The position numbers and the translations under genes are program-made. This document shows, in pieces, positions 44,876 through 53,664 of a stretch of 64,000 bases of DNA. The notes under the pieces are model-generated. The model saw nothing but the letters and a program-made list of their open reading frames with translations, had not been told where the DNA came from and searched no databases. The stretch is from Litoreibacter ponti (GTDB taxonomy: Bacteria; Pseudomonadota; Alphaproteobacteria; Rhodobacterales; Rhodobacteraceae). Numbering within the stretch: position 1 is the stretch's first letter; each line of letters starts with the position of its first letter. Location: the NCBI RefSeq assembly GCF_003054285.1, contig NZ_QBKS01000003.1:62001-126000 (forward strand), written 5' to 3'.

Positions 44876-46296
44876 TGGCGGGAATAGGCGACATACCGAC
44901 GGGGCTGTTTCGTGGAAACGCGTTTTACGAAACGCAGGCCAGCTTTGCAGTGTTGAACAAGTACGACCAGACCGAAATCGCTAACGTTTCCGAGTCCGGG
45001 GCCGAAGATGTAGATACCGCTTTGGCCCAGGCGGTGGGCTATTCTCGCGCTCCCCTTAAGCCTTACGCCCGCTACGAGATTCTGACGCGCGTGCGCGACA
45101 TGGTGACGGAGCGGCGCAAGTTGTTCCAGGCGGCGATGACGGCGGAGGCAGGCTTTCCAATCAAGGACGCCAATGGCGAAATTGACCGCGCCGTACAAAC
45201 GCTGACCCTTTCGGCCGAAGAGGCCAAACGACTGTCTGGCGAATTCGTGCCTTTCGGCGGTGCGCCAACGGGTGGGGGCCGCATTGGCTTTACCATGCCC
45301 TTGCCGATTGGAATTGTCGTGGCCATCACGCCCTTCAACGCGCCGCTGAATACGGTCTGCCACAAGGTGGGCCCCGCATTTGCGGCAGGCAATGCCGTCG
45401 TGCTTAAGCCCTCGGACAAAACCCCGCTGACCGCCAACCTGCTAGCACAATGCTTTGCCGAGGCAGGCGCGGCCGATGGTGCTTTGGCTGTGCTTCATGG
45501 GGGGATCCCCGTGGCGCAGGCGCTTTTGGCGGACAGTCGTCCAGATTTCTATGCTTTCACGGGCTCAACCGGGGCCGGGCGTGCCATACAGGCAGCGGCA
45601 GGTTTGCGTCGGACGCAGATGGAGCTTGGCTCCATCGCCGCGACCATCGTTCTCGCGGATACCGATATCGCAAGTGCCGCCGCAAAATCCGCCGCCGCCT
45701 CTTTCAGGAAGGCGGGGCAGGTTTGCACGTCGATACAGTTGCTCATGGTTGAAGAGCCAGCGCATGCCGAATTTAGAGACGCCTATCTTGCAGAGGCGGA
45801 GCGCCTCGTTACGGGCGACCCCGCAGATGCGGACACGGATGTAGGCCCAATGATTTCGGTTGAAGCGGCGGATCGTGTGACGCGGATGCTTGAAGGTCAG
45901 CGGCTGCTGCTCGGTGGCGGGCGCGATGGTGCGGTGATGCAGCCTACCATCATCGACAACCCGCAGCCAGATGCCGAGGTGATGACGAAAGAGATCTTCG
46001 GCCCGGTGTCCTGCCTTTTGCCCATTGCAAGCGTCGAGGAGGCAATCGCGCGTGTGAACACCACCCCATACGGGCTGGCGAGTGGGATATTCACCAATGA
46101 TTTGCAACGCGCCATGAGCGCGGCACTCGCCCTTGACGTTGGCGGCGTTCATATCAATGAGACCTCGTCCTCGCGTGTTGATCTCATGCCCTATGGTGGC
46201 ACCAAGGATAGCGGCTTCGGGCATGAGGGGCCGAAATACGCGATCCGTGAGATGATGAAGGAAAAGCTGGTGACGATTTCGGGTTTGCCGGTGTGA
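44875..46296 (+). CDS. NAD(P)-dependent aldehyde dehydrogenase
   Basis: The 473-residue protein is a standard aldehyde dehydrogenase. It has ITPFNAPLNTVCHKVGPAFA and VLKPSDKTPLTA for cofactor binding, FTGSTGAGRAIQ, the general-base Glu in MELGSIAATIVL and the nucleophile Cys in GQVCTSIQ. The C-terminal EIFGPVSCLLPI and GGTKDSGFGHEGP are also typical. It overlaps the TPP enzyme gene by 1 nt and the TcuA gene by 4 nt. It probably oxidises the aldehyde made by the TPP enzyme to an acid; the substrate is unknown. Confidence 0.9.
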   Translation: MAGIGDIPTGLFRGNAFYETQASFAVLNKYDQTEIANVSESGAEDVDTALAQAVGYSRAPLKPYARYEILTRVRDMVTERRKLFQAAMTAEAGFPIKDANGEIDRAVQTLTLSAEEAKRLSGEFVPFGGAPTGGGRIGFTMPLPIGIVVAITPFNAPLNTVCHKVGPAFAAGNAVVLKPSDKTPLTANLLAQCFAEAGAADGALAVLHGGIPVAQALLADSRPDFYAFTGSTGAGRAIQAAAGLRRTQMELGSIAATIVLADTDIASAAAKSAAASFRKAGQVCTSIQLLMVEEPAHAEFRDAYLAEAERLVTGDPADADTDVGPMISVEAADRVTRMLEGQRLLLGGGRDGAVMQPTIIDNPQPDAEVMTKEIFGPVSCLLPIASVEEAIARVNTTPYGLASGIFTNDLQRAMSAALALDVGGVHINETSSSRVDLMPYGGTKDSGFGHEGPKYAIREMMKEKLVTISGLPV

Positions 46297-47690
46297 CCTA
46301 CGATGTCTTGATTGCAGGTGGCGGCAATGCCGCCTTGTGTGCGGCGATCTCTGCCGCCAAAGGCGGGGCCTCTGTTTGCATCGTAGAAGCTGCACCCAAG
46401 GCGTGGCGCGGTGGGAACACGCGCCATACTCGCAATTGCCGGCTGGCCCATGACGAGGGTAACGGCATCCTGACCGGTCCCTACCCGGTCGAGGAATACA
46501 TGGAGGACCTCATGCGCGTGACCAAGGGCGTCACGGATGAGGAGCTTGCCGCCTTGACGCTCGAACGCTCCAAAGAAGTGTGGGATTTCCTGGCCGAGAA
46601 TGGCGTGCATTTCCAGCCGTCGCTGGGCGGCACCTTGTCACTTGGCAGGACCAACGCGTTCTTCATGGGGGGCGGTCGGTCCATGTTGAACGCGCTCTAT
46701 CGCACTGCAGAGGATCTTGGTGTCGTCGTGTATTATGACGCCGCTGTCACCGGCTTAGAGATCGAAGACGGCTTCTTCCTTGCCGCAGATGTAACGCATG
46801 GCTGGGATGGCGACAGCCCCAAGGCCGACCGTATCGAGGCCCGCGCCTTTGTTGCGGCGGCGGGCGGCTTTGAAGCGAATATCGAATGGCTGACCGAGGC
46901 ATGGGGCCCTGCAGCGCAGAACTTCCTGATCCGCGGCACACCGTACAACACCGGCGGTTTGCTGCGCTTATTGATGGATGCAGGCGTGCAGACGACGGGC
47001 GAGCCGGATCAATGCCACGCGGTCGCTGTCGATGGCCGCGCGCCAAAGTTTGACGGTGGGATCGTAACCCGCCTTGACTGCGTCCCGTTCGGCGTTGTGC
47101 TCAACGCGGACGCCAAACGGTTCTATGATGAGGGTGAGGATTTCTGGCCAAAGCGCTATGCCATCTGGGGGCGGCTTGTTGCAGCGCAGCCCGATCAGGT
47201 TGGCCATGTCATCATTGATGCAAAGTCCTTTGACCTTTTCATGCCGTCGGTCTTCCCGCCTGAAACAGCCAACACGCTCGAGGAGCTTGCCACAAAGATC
47301 GGGCTCGATCCCGAGCAGATGCGCCAAACGGTAGACACCTTTAACGCGGCCTGCGTGCCCGGTGCATTCGACCACACCGTTCATGACGAATGCCACACAG
47401 AAGGTTTGGAGCCGCCGAAATCACACTGGGCGCGACCCATCTCGGAGCCGCCCTTTTACGCCTATACACTCAGGCCGGGCATCACCTTCACGTATATGGG
47501 GGTCAAGGTGAACCGCGATGCACGCGTTGTGATGGAGAACGGCACAGTCAGCCCCAATCTTTTTGCCGCGGGAGAGATCATGGCAGGCAACATTCTGGGG
47601 CAGGGGTACCTCGCCGGGATCGGTATGACCATTGGCAGCGTCTTCGGGCGCATCGCAGGCACGGAGGCCGCGCGCCATGTCAGAAATTGA
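46293..47690 (+). CDS. tcuA: TcuA-like FAD-dependent dehydrogenase
   Basis: The 465-residue flavoprotein starts at a GTG overlapping the ALDH stop. It has the FAD motif DVLIAGGGNAALCAA at the N-terminus, GGNTRHTRNCRLAHDE and the C-terminal ILGQGYLAGIGMTIGSVFGRIAG. These match TcuA, which oxidises tricarballylate to cis-aconitate in enteric bacteria, and related fumarate-reductase-type flavoproteins. The next gene is a TcuB homologue, which is known to reoxidise the reduced FAD of TcuA and pass electrons to the quinone pool. The true substrate here may be another tri- or dicarboxylate. Confidence 0.82.
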   Translation: MTYDVLIAGGGNAALCAAISAAKGGASVCIVEAAPKAWRGGNTRHTRNCRLAHDEGNGILTGPYPVEEYMEDLMRVTKGVTDEELAALTLERSKEVWDFLAENGVHFQPSLGGTLSLGRTNAFFMGGGRSMLNALYRTAEDLGVVVYYDAAVTGLEIEDGFFLAADVTHGWDGDSPKADRIEARAFVAAAGGFEANIEWLTEAWGPAAQNFLIRGTPYNTGGLLRLLMDAGVQTTGEPDQCHAVAVDGRAPKFDGGIVTRLDCVPFGVVLNADAKRFYDEGEDFWPKRYAIWGRLVAAQPDQVGHVIIDAKSFDLFMPSVFPPETANTLEELATKIGLDPEQMRQTVDTFNAACVPGAFDHTVHDECHTEGLEPPKSHWARPISEPPFYAYTLRPGITFTYMGVKVNRDARVVMENGTVSPNLFAAGEIMAGNILGQGYLAGIGMTIGSVFGRIAGTEAARHVRN

Positions 47691-48837
47691 TCTTGCCGCG
47701 CTGACGCAAATGAACCGGGAAGAGGTGGCGCGCCAGATGGCGGTCTGCAATGCATGCCGCTACTGCGAAGGCTTATGCGCTGTCTTCCCAGCCATGGAAC
47801 TGCGCCGAACTTTTGCGGCAGGCGATGTCGACTACCTTTCGAACCTTTGTCACAATTGCGGTGCTTGCTACCACGACTGCCAATACGCCCCGCCGCATGA
47901 ATTTGCGATCAATGTGCCAAAGGCGATGGCGGATCTGCGCGAGGACACCTATGCCACCTACGCATGGCCAGCCGCTGCGCAACATCTCTTTCAGCGCAAC
48001 GGCTTTGTCATCGCGCTGTCCTTGGTTCTGGCCGTGGCCGCTTTCATCGCCGGTTTTGTAGCGGTGTCTGATCCCGCGGCGCTCTTTGCCAGCGGAACTG
48101 AGGCGGGCGCCTTTTACCGTGTCATGCCACACAACATGATGGTCGTGATCTTTGGTGGTGCATTTCTCTTTGCGATCCTCAGCATTGCGATCGGCGTCAC
48201 CCGATTCTGGCGGGCCGCCGGACCCATGCCCGTTACACTGAGGTCGCTTTGGCGCGCTGCCAAAGATGCAGGGAAATTGCGCTATCTCGACGGGGGCGGC
48301 ATGGGCTGCATGAACGAGAACGAGCACCCCAACGACAAGCGCAGGCTTTACCACCATCTGACCTTCTACGGCTTCTTGCTTTGTTTCGCGTCAACGAGCA
48401 CGGGCACCCTGTTTCACTATGTGTTGGACTGGCAGGCCCCTTATCCGTGGTGGACGCCCGTCAAAATCTTCGGCGTACTTGGAGGCATCGGACTGGTCGC
48501 CGGGCCGATTGGGCTGATGATTGAAAAGCGCAATCGCTTGCAGGTGTTAAAAAGCGAAGATCAGGGGTTTGGGGCCGCGTTTCTCTGGATCCTGCTGTTG
48601 CTTGGCCTTTCGGGGCTAGTTTTGACCGCTTTTCGTGCCACCCCGGCTATGGGCCTGCTCCTGGCGCTGCATTTGGGCGTGGTGTTCGCCTTCTTTGTCA
48701 CAATGCCATACGGCAAGTTCGTCCACGGCATCTATCGCTTCGCGGCGCTGATGCGGCATGCGCACGAGCAATTTGCCGAACATGGCGAGCAGGTGCCACC
48801 GCCCAAGCAGCCGCTGCCACGACAGCCCGCGGAATGA
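47677..48837 (+). CDS. tcuB: TcuB-like 4Fe-4S membrane electron-transfer protein
   Basis: The ATG at 47677 (MSEIDLAALTQMNREEVARQ) overlaps the tcuA end. The 386-residue protein has two ferredoxin-like Cys clusters, CNACRYCEGLC and CHNCGACYHDC, within its first 75 residues. Several hydrophobic membrane segments follow, with His residues that may bind haem (HHLTFYGFLLCFAS and LFHYVLDW). This is the TcuB/CitB layout, which moves electrons from TcuA to the membrane quinones. The 4-nt overlap with the next gene keeps it in the operon. Confidence 0.87.
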   Translation: MSEIDLAALTQMNREEVARQMAVCNACRYCEGLCAVFPAMELRRTFAAGDVDYLSNLCHNCGACYHDCQYAPPHEFAINVPKAMADLREDTYATYAWPAAAQHLFQRNGFVIALSLVLAVAAFIAGFVAVSDPAALFASGTEAGAFYRVMPHNMMVVIFGGAFLFAILSIAIGVTRFWRAAGPMPVTLRSLWRAAKDAGKLRYLDGGGMGCMNENEHPNDKRRLYHHLTFYGFLLCFASTSTGTLFHYVLDWQAPYPWWTPVKIFGVLGGIGLVAGPIGLMIEKRNRLQVLKSEDQGFGAAFLWILLLLGLSGLVLTAFRATPAMGLLLALHLGVVFAFFVTMPYGKFVHGIYRFAALMRHAHEQFAEHGEQVPPPKQPLPRQPAE

Positions 48838-49628
48838 GGGTCGGCGTCCTGGGATATGGCGAGGCGGGTCCCTTCTTTGCCAGGCAGCTTCGCGCCTCCG
48901 GTCTCGATGTCTGCGCTTATGACATCCTCTTGGGCCAATCGCAGGACCGCGCGGGCCTGCAGGCACGTCTGAAAGAGGATGGAATCTGTGCCGCCGCCTC
49001 TGCGATTGACCTCGCAGAGAGGTCGGACCTGATCCTCTCAACGGTGACGGTTGCCAATGCCGAGTCGGCTGCGTTGAGCTTAGGTCCGTTGAAGGGAAAG
49101 ACCTTCGTAGACTTGAACTCAATCGGGCCGGAGACCAAAACCCGGATCGCCCATCACGTGATCGCACAAGGCGGTAACTTCACGGCTGGCGTGGCCATGG
49201 ACACGGTTCCCCAGCGTGGCGTTCGGGTCCCTTTGTTATTGTCTGGCCCATCGGCAGAACTGACGGCCTGTATGCTGGACGATCATGGCCTGAACGTGCG
49301 TGCGGTCGGTACGCAATACGGTCTGTCAGCGCAGATCAAACTGACACGCTCGATCTTCATCAAAGGCTTTGAGGCAGTCTTTGTTGAGGCGATGGATATC
49401 GCTGAGGAGACCGGGACATGGGCCGAGGTCTGCGGGTCTTTATCCGATACCTTTCCAGGCTTCGATTGGGCGGAGCTGGTGCCTTACCACATTGCCCGCG
49501 TGAAGGCGCATGGCGAACGGCGTGCGCAGGAGATGCTTGAATGCGCCTCAATGATCAAAGCCGCAGGACTCGACGCTGCCTTGACCCGCGCTATCGCGGC
49601 CAAACATCGCAGCACCGCAAACCGTTAA
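48834..49628 (+). CDS. 6-phosphogluconate dehydrogenase-like NAD(P) oxidoreductase (DUF1932)
   Basis: The 264-residue protein has an N-terminal Rossmann motif (VGVLGYGEAGPFFARQL) and a segment VDLNSIGPETKTRIAHHV. Its helical C-terminal domain has IKLTRSIFIKGFEAVFVEA, including a Lys in the position usual for beta-hydroxyacid dehydrogenases. The C-terminal domain resembles DUF1932. It is the last gene of the operon, overlapping tcuB by 4 nt. It probably oxidises or reduces a hydroxyacid intermediate of the same pathway. Confidence 0.8.
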   Translation: MRVGVLGYGEAGPFFARQLRASGLDVCAYDILLGQSQDRAGLQARLKEDGICAAASAIDLAERSDLILSTVTVANAESAALSLGPLKGKTFVDLNSIGPETKTRIAHHVIAQGGNFTAGVAMDTVPQRGVRVPLLLSGPSAELTACMLDDHGLNVRAVGTQYGLSAQIKLTRSIFIKGFEAVFVEAMDIAEETGTWAEVCGSLSDTFPGFDWAELVPYHIARVKAHGERRAQEMLECASMIKAAGLDAALTRAIAAKHRSTANR

Positions 49629-49643
49629 GCGAGGCCGTACCCG

Positions 49644-49665
49644 CCCCGCAGCTTCAGCTGGGGGG
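49644..49665. terminator. Hairpin between convergent operons
   Basis: CCCCGCAGC (49644-49652) and GCTGGGGGG (49657-49665) pair at 8 of 9 positions around a TTCA loop, between the convergent DUF1932 and transporter genes. There is no T-run, so it is a weak or Rho-assisted terminator candidate. Confidence 0.4.
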
Positions 49666-51681
49666 TCAGCGGAGCGGCCAAGGAAGATCAACATATTCTT
49701 GCAGCACGCCGGGCGGGAAGTCGCGGTTCAAAGAACCTGCCAGAAAGCACAGGAATGCGATGCCGGCGACGGTCATCAGTGCAGCCGTAGCCCATGGCAA
49801 CCCAGCCCGCATGCGCAGGAAGCTTAGGGCAAAGGCGGTTGCGGCGATGATGAAGCCGGTCAGGGCTGACAGGACGAGCAAGAAGGCCAGCCATGAGAGG
49901 GTCGGCCACAACTTGTGCGGGGCTGTGGCATCCTCCCCCGCGGCTTCGCGATCTGCAAAGATGGCGTTGCCTTCGGGCAGGCGGATCATCTGGACGACCA
50001 GGAATGCCGTCGCGACAAACCCTACCGAACCGACCGTAAGCGGGAAAATCTTGTCGCTTAGCAAAGAAATCCCGGCGGCGTTCCAAACCGCAATTCCCAG
50101 ATATGCGAGGATACAAAGCGCGAAAATCAATGGCGCACGCTTGGCCCCGGTCCCGATGTCGCCCTCGGGCAGCACCTTCTTGGACTGACGTATCCCGACA
50201 AGGACAGACAGCACCACGATGATCAGAAGGACGATGACGATTGGGGAAAAGACGTACTCGATCCCTGCTTCGAACTCCCTGCGGAACTTGGAGCGAGCGA
50301 TCTGGTGGGCCATGTTCGTGAAATTCTCGGCCTGATAGGACAACACGAAGCCAATCAGGAAAGCCGGGCGCGACCAGTCGAAGCGCCGCATCAGAATGCC
50401 AAGTAAACCGACCGCGAAGAGCGCGACGAGGTCCCCAAGAGACTGCCGCGACTGAAAGGCGGCGAAGGCAATCATCATGAAAAGGAAGGGCGCAAGCAGC
50501 GTGAACCGAATTGTCGTGAGCCGCGCAATCTGCCCCGAAAGCAGAATACAGAGCCCCGCACCAAAGACATTGGCCAGCGCGAGGGACCAAACGATCGTGT
50601 AGGTAACATCGAGGTTGTTATTGATGAGCTGCGGGCCAGCATCATAGCCCAGAAGCCCCATGCCACCGATAAAGATCGCCATAGAGCCCGAGCCTGGGAT
50701 GCCAAAGATCAGGGTAGGCACAAGCCCGCCCCCCTCTTTGGCGTTATTCGAGCTCTCCGGCCCGATGACGCCGCGGATGTCCCCTTTGCCGAAGCCTTCG
50801 CGGTTCTTGCTGCTTTGTACCGTGTGACCATAGGCGATCCAGTCGACCACTGAACCGCCGAGGCCGGGGATCACCCCGACGATTACACCGATGACCGAGC
50901 ACCGGACCGACAGCCAAATGTTGGCGAACCAATCCCGCATCCCGTCAAACCATCCAGATCCAAGCTTCGCGTCCTTTGAGATCGCGCGGTCCTGCCGAAG
51001 AAGCGCGATGATTTCGGGGATGGCAAAGATACCAAGACCGACGATGACAATTCTCAGGCCGTCGGTGAGATATGGAATATCATAGGTTGCCATGCGCAGG
51101 CTGCCGCCGGCCCCTGCCTCCCCGATTGTACCGACCATTAGCCCGAGGCAGGCGGCGACAACACCCTTCAAGACGACCCTGCCGGCCAAGATCGCCACCA
51201 TCGACAATCCAAGGATCGTGATCATCAGCATCTCGGGCAGCCCAAAGGCCAAGACGAGCGGCCGGGCGATCAGGATGAAAAAGGTCAAGACAGACGCGCC
51301 AAGAAGCCCTCCGAAGAGGGAGGAGGTGAAAGCAGCCGACAATGCGCGCGCCGCGTGCCCTCTTTTGGCGAGCGGAAACCCATCCAGCACCGTCGCCTGG
51401 CTGGCGGACGAGCCAGGTATACCCATCAACACACTTGCGAATGTATCTGAGGTGGGAATGACGGCGATTAGCCCCACCATCAAAGCCAGCCCCGATACGG
51501 GTTCCATGCCGTACATAAATGGCAGGACCAATGACAGGCCCGCGATCCCGCCGAGCCCGGGGAAGACGCCTACAGACAGCCCCAAGAGCACACCGATCAT
51601 GAGGAACATGATCTGGTTGGGTTGCAAAATGAGGGCGAATGCCTCGGACAAAGCGGGAAGGGCCGTAGCCAGAACGTCCAT
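49666..51681 (-). CDS. Tripartite tricarboxylate transporter permease, TctA-TctB fusion
   Basis: The first 500 or so residues are TctA, with GVFPGLGGIAGLSLVLPFMYG, LMGIPGSSASQATVLDG and the repeat GVIPGLGGSVVDWIAYGH, plus many membrane helices. At 671 residues it is about 170 longer than a usual TctA. The extra C-terminal part (APLIFALCILAYLGIAVWN through a four-helix-like region) looks like TctB. No separate tctB gene is present, so the two membrane subunits are fused. It follows tctC on the minus strand, after a large hairpin. It should import the carboxylate used by the divergent operon. Confidence 0.85.
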   Translation of the reverse strand: MDVLATALPALSEAFALILQPNQIMFLMIGVLLGLSVGVFPGLGGIAGLSLVLPFMYGMEPVSGLALMVGLIAVIPTSDTFASVLMGIPGSSASQATVLDGFPLAKRGHAARALSAAFTSSLFGGLLGASVLTFFILIARPLVLAFGLPEMLMITILGLSMVAILAGRVVLKGVVAACLGLMVGTIGEAGAGGSLRMATYDIPYLTDGLRIVIVGLGIFAIPEIIALLRQDRAISKDAKLGSGWFDGMRDWFANIWLSVRCSVIGVIVGVIPGLGGSVVDWIAYGHTVQSSKNREGFGKGDIRGVIGPESSNNAKEGGGLVPTLIFGIPGSGSMAIFIGGMGLLGYDAGPQLINNNLDVTYTIVWSLALANVFGAGLCILLSGQIARLTTIRFTLLAPFLFMMIAFAAFQSRQSLGDLVALFAVGLLGILMRRFDWSRPAFLIGFVLSYQAENFTNMAHQIARSKFRREFEAGIEYVFSPIVIVLLIIVVLSVLVGIRQSKKVLPEGDIGTGAKRAPLIFALCILAYLGIAVWNAAGISLLSDKIFPLTVGSVGFVATAFLVVQMIRLPEGNAIFADREAAGEDATAPHKLWPTLSWLAFLLVLSALTGFIIAATAFALSFLRMRAGLPWATAALMTVAGIAFLCFLAGSLNRDFPPGVLQEYVDLPWPLR

Positions 51682-51701
51682 CAGGTGGCTTTCGATTTGA
51701 A

Positions 51702-51759
51702 GACCTCACTCCGCCTCCGCATGGCGGAATGCCAAAGCGGAGACGGAGTTTGGGAGGTC
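51702..51759 (-). promoter_or_regulatory. Large hairpin between tctC and the tctAB-type gene
   Basis: GACCTC then ACTCCGCCTCCGC on one side (from 51702) pairs with GCGGAGACGGAG then GAGGTC on the other (to 51759), about 19 pairs with one bulge and one mismatch. It lies 1 nt after the tctC stop. Such structures often stabilise binding-protein mRNA or dampen read-through into the permease gene. Confidence 0.5.
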
Positions 51760-51760
51760 C

Positions 51761-52867
51761 CTAGTTCAGCGTGACGCCGTAGCGTTCGCTCAGCCAGTTC
51801 ACGACGAAGGCCTTTGCCTCGTCAGGAACCTGCGTCCCTTGGGCCAACGTCGCCTGTGCGGCGTCGCCGGTCATTTGCGGATAAACGCCCAATCGGCTCG
51901 CGGAAATCTCTGCGAAATCGTTGCGAGCAAGCACCTCGTCGAACGCTTTCGTGTAGGTCACGATCGCATCCTCGGAGGCCCCATTTGGCAGGAACACCAT
52001 CTTCTGGGCGGGGAAGCCCGCAACAAAGAAAGCCTTCCACGCTTCCCACTGCTCGCCCGACGTCTCGCAGGCCGGGGTCGCGTCGCATACTTCCTTGAAC
52101 GTCGGCATGTCGGGGAAGGTCGGGTCGCGCACGATCTCGCCATTTTCGCCCAAGGCCCCCCATGTCATCATTGGCATGGCGGTCCCAGCCTCAACCAGCG
52201 GCGTCACACCTTTGAGATATGACGATGAGGTCTGGTAGTCGATATTTGCCTCGCCGCGCTCGAACATCAGGCGGCCATCGCCGCGACCCTTGATGCCGAA
52301 GACCGGCTCGACGTTCAGGCCCAACATCTCCCACGCCAACAGGGGAACAAGGTCGAGGCGCGTGGCGCCCTGGCTGCCGTAGATGAAGTTCTCACTTTGA
52401 AGCGCTGTGGCGTCGAGACCATCCATCTTGCTCGCGAGATCTGGCGGCAGGTAGGCAACGCCGCCCGTTCCTGAGGCCAGAACGACGTTCCAGTCGCCGT
52501 ATTCATAACGGACCCTTGGGTCGCCCAGCAGGTATGGGAATTGCGTCGAGCCCGAGGTCCCAAAGATCAAGGTGCCGTCATTGTAGGCTTGCTCCTGGAA
52601 CCAATTGGCGCCTTTGGTGGAGCCGGCGCCCGGCATGAACTTGACGACAACAGTCGGGTTGCCGGGCAGCGCTTCGGACAGAAGCGGGGCGTAAAAGTTG
52701 GCCCACTTGGCCGAGCCGCCGGACTCAGAAAATGGAATAACAAAATCGACGGTTTTCCCCGCCAGATCAATGCCGTGCCCGCCGGCAACGCCTTGCGTCG
52801 CGAAGCTCGCAAGGACAGACGTCGCAGCGCTAAAGGCCACGCGGCGCGTGGTTTCACTTAAGTTCAT
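51761..52867 (-). CDS. tctC: Tripartite tricarboxylate transporter substrate-binding protein (TctC)
   Basis: The 368-residue protein has a cleavable signal sequence (VAFSAATSVLASFATQGVAG). Its TctC/Bug-type fold has DFVIPFSESGGSAKWANFYA, VKFMPGAGSTKGANWFQEQA and TLIFGTSGSTQFPYLLG. GGGAGG precedes the ATG as a strong ribosome-binding site. It binds the carboxylate in the periplasm and delivers it to the fused permease encoded downstream. It is divergent from the tctD/tctE-like genes, whose products are expected to control it. Confidence 0.87.
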   Translation of the reverse strand: MNLSETTRRVAFSAATSVLASFATQGVAGGHGIDLAGKTVDFVIPFSESGGSAKWANFYAPLLSEALPGNPTVVVKFMPGAGSTKGANWFQEQAYNDGTLIFGTSGSTQFPYLLGDPRVRYEYGDWNVVLASGTGGVAYLPPDLASKMDGLDATALQSENFIYGSQGATRLDLVPLLAWEMLGLNVEPVFGIKGRGDGRLMFERGEANIDYQTSSSYLKGVTPLVEAGTAMPMMTWGALGENGEIVRDPTFPDMPTFKEVCDATPACETSGEQWEAWKAFFVAGFPAQKMVFLPNGASEDAIVTYTKAFDEVLARNDFAEISASRLGVYPQMTGDAAQATLAQGTQVPDEAKAFVVNWLSERYGVTLN

Positions 52868-52995
52868 TTGGTCCTCCCAGTGGTGTGGACATCTTCAAGG
52901 ATGTCTTGTCTTTTGGTGTGGGCGGAGCTCCCTCCCCGCCGCGTCATTTAGGTGTATTCGAGCAACCTTTCAGAAAGCTAACGTGAGTTTCGAAA

Positions 52996-53664
52996 ATGCG
53001 GATTGCGGTAGTTGAAGATAACGAAGCGGTCGCCAAAGCGGTCTCTTTCCTGCTCACTGACGAGGGGCATGCGGTCGATGAGTATCCGGATGGGGCCGAG
53101 GCCATGGGTCCGCTTCTCGCGGATCCGCCGGACCTGATCATACTGGATATCAACCTGCCCGGCGCAAGCGGATTGGATGTGCTGACTCGACTGCGGCGAT
53201 CTGGGCAGGATTGCCCGGTTTTGCTGCTGACCGCGCGGGCGGATACCGAAGATCGCGTCGACGGGCTCGATGCAGGAGCGGATGACTACCTGACCAAGCC
53301 GTTCGAAATGAGCGAGCTCGCGGCGCGCGTGCGAGCGCTCTTGCGGCGTCGCCACGCCAGTTTGACGGCCACGCTAGTTGTTGGGCCCCTGACCTTCGAC
53401 GTCAGTGCGCGCGAGGTTTTAAACGGGCAGGAGCGTCTTAACATGACGCGCCGCGAGGTGGCCCTTTTTGAAGCCCTTGCGCTGGCACAAGGTAGGCTTG
53501 TGTCCAAGGAACGTCTCTTGGAGCATATCTACGGCACTGGCGCGGATGTGGAGACGAGCGCGATAGAGGTTCACGTCTCCCGTCTCCGCAAAAGGCTCGA
53601 AGGCCTTTCGATTTCGATCCGAACTGTTCGTGGATTTGGCTACTTGATGGAAGCGGACGGTTGA
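52996..53664 (+). CDS. tctD: OmpR-family response regulator (TctD-like)
   Basis: The 222-residue protein has a receiver domain with acidic VVEDNE, phospho-acceptor Asp51 in LIILDINLPG, a Thr/Ser switch in LLLTARAD and Lys101 in YLTKPFEM. A winged-helix DNA-binding domain follows (LNMTRREVALFEALALAQGR, then IEVHVSRLRKRLEG). It lies divergent from tctC and overlaps the sensor kinase gene by 4 nt, which matches the tctDE arrangement that induces tricarboxylate uptake. The symbol rests on context. Confidence 0.88.
   Translation: MRIAVVEDNEAVAKAVSFLLTDEGHAVDEYPDGAEAMGPLLADPPDLIILDINLPGASGLDVLTRLRRSGQDCPVLLLTARADTEDRVDGLDAGADDYLTKPFEMSELAARVRALLRRRHASLTATLVVGPLTFDVSAREVLNGQERLNMTRREVALFEALALAQGRLVSKERLLEHIYGTGADVETSAIEVHVSRLRKRLEGLSISIRTVRGFGYLMEADG

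Larger units (their letters stand above)
172..47605. other. Polar GGGCAGGG octamers switching strand at repAB
   Basis: By eye I find the octamer on the minus strand at 172, 1950, 7163, 10460, 17657, 18673 and 21655. I find it on the plus strand at 23089, 23412, 23798, 24479, 26660, 27293, 36636, 44429 and 47598. None lies on the wrong side. It matches the FtsK-orienting KOPS consensus GGGNAGGG and points away from repABC in both directions. Copies in repA and in the OmpA-like gene run against the gene direction, so codon use alone does not explain it. Confidence 0.65.
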
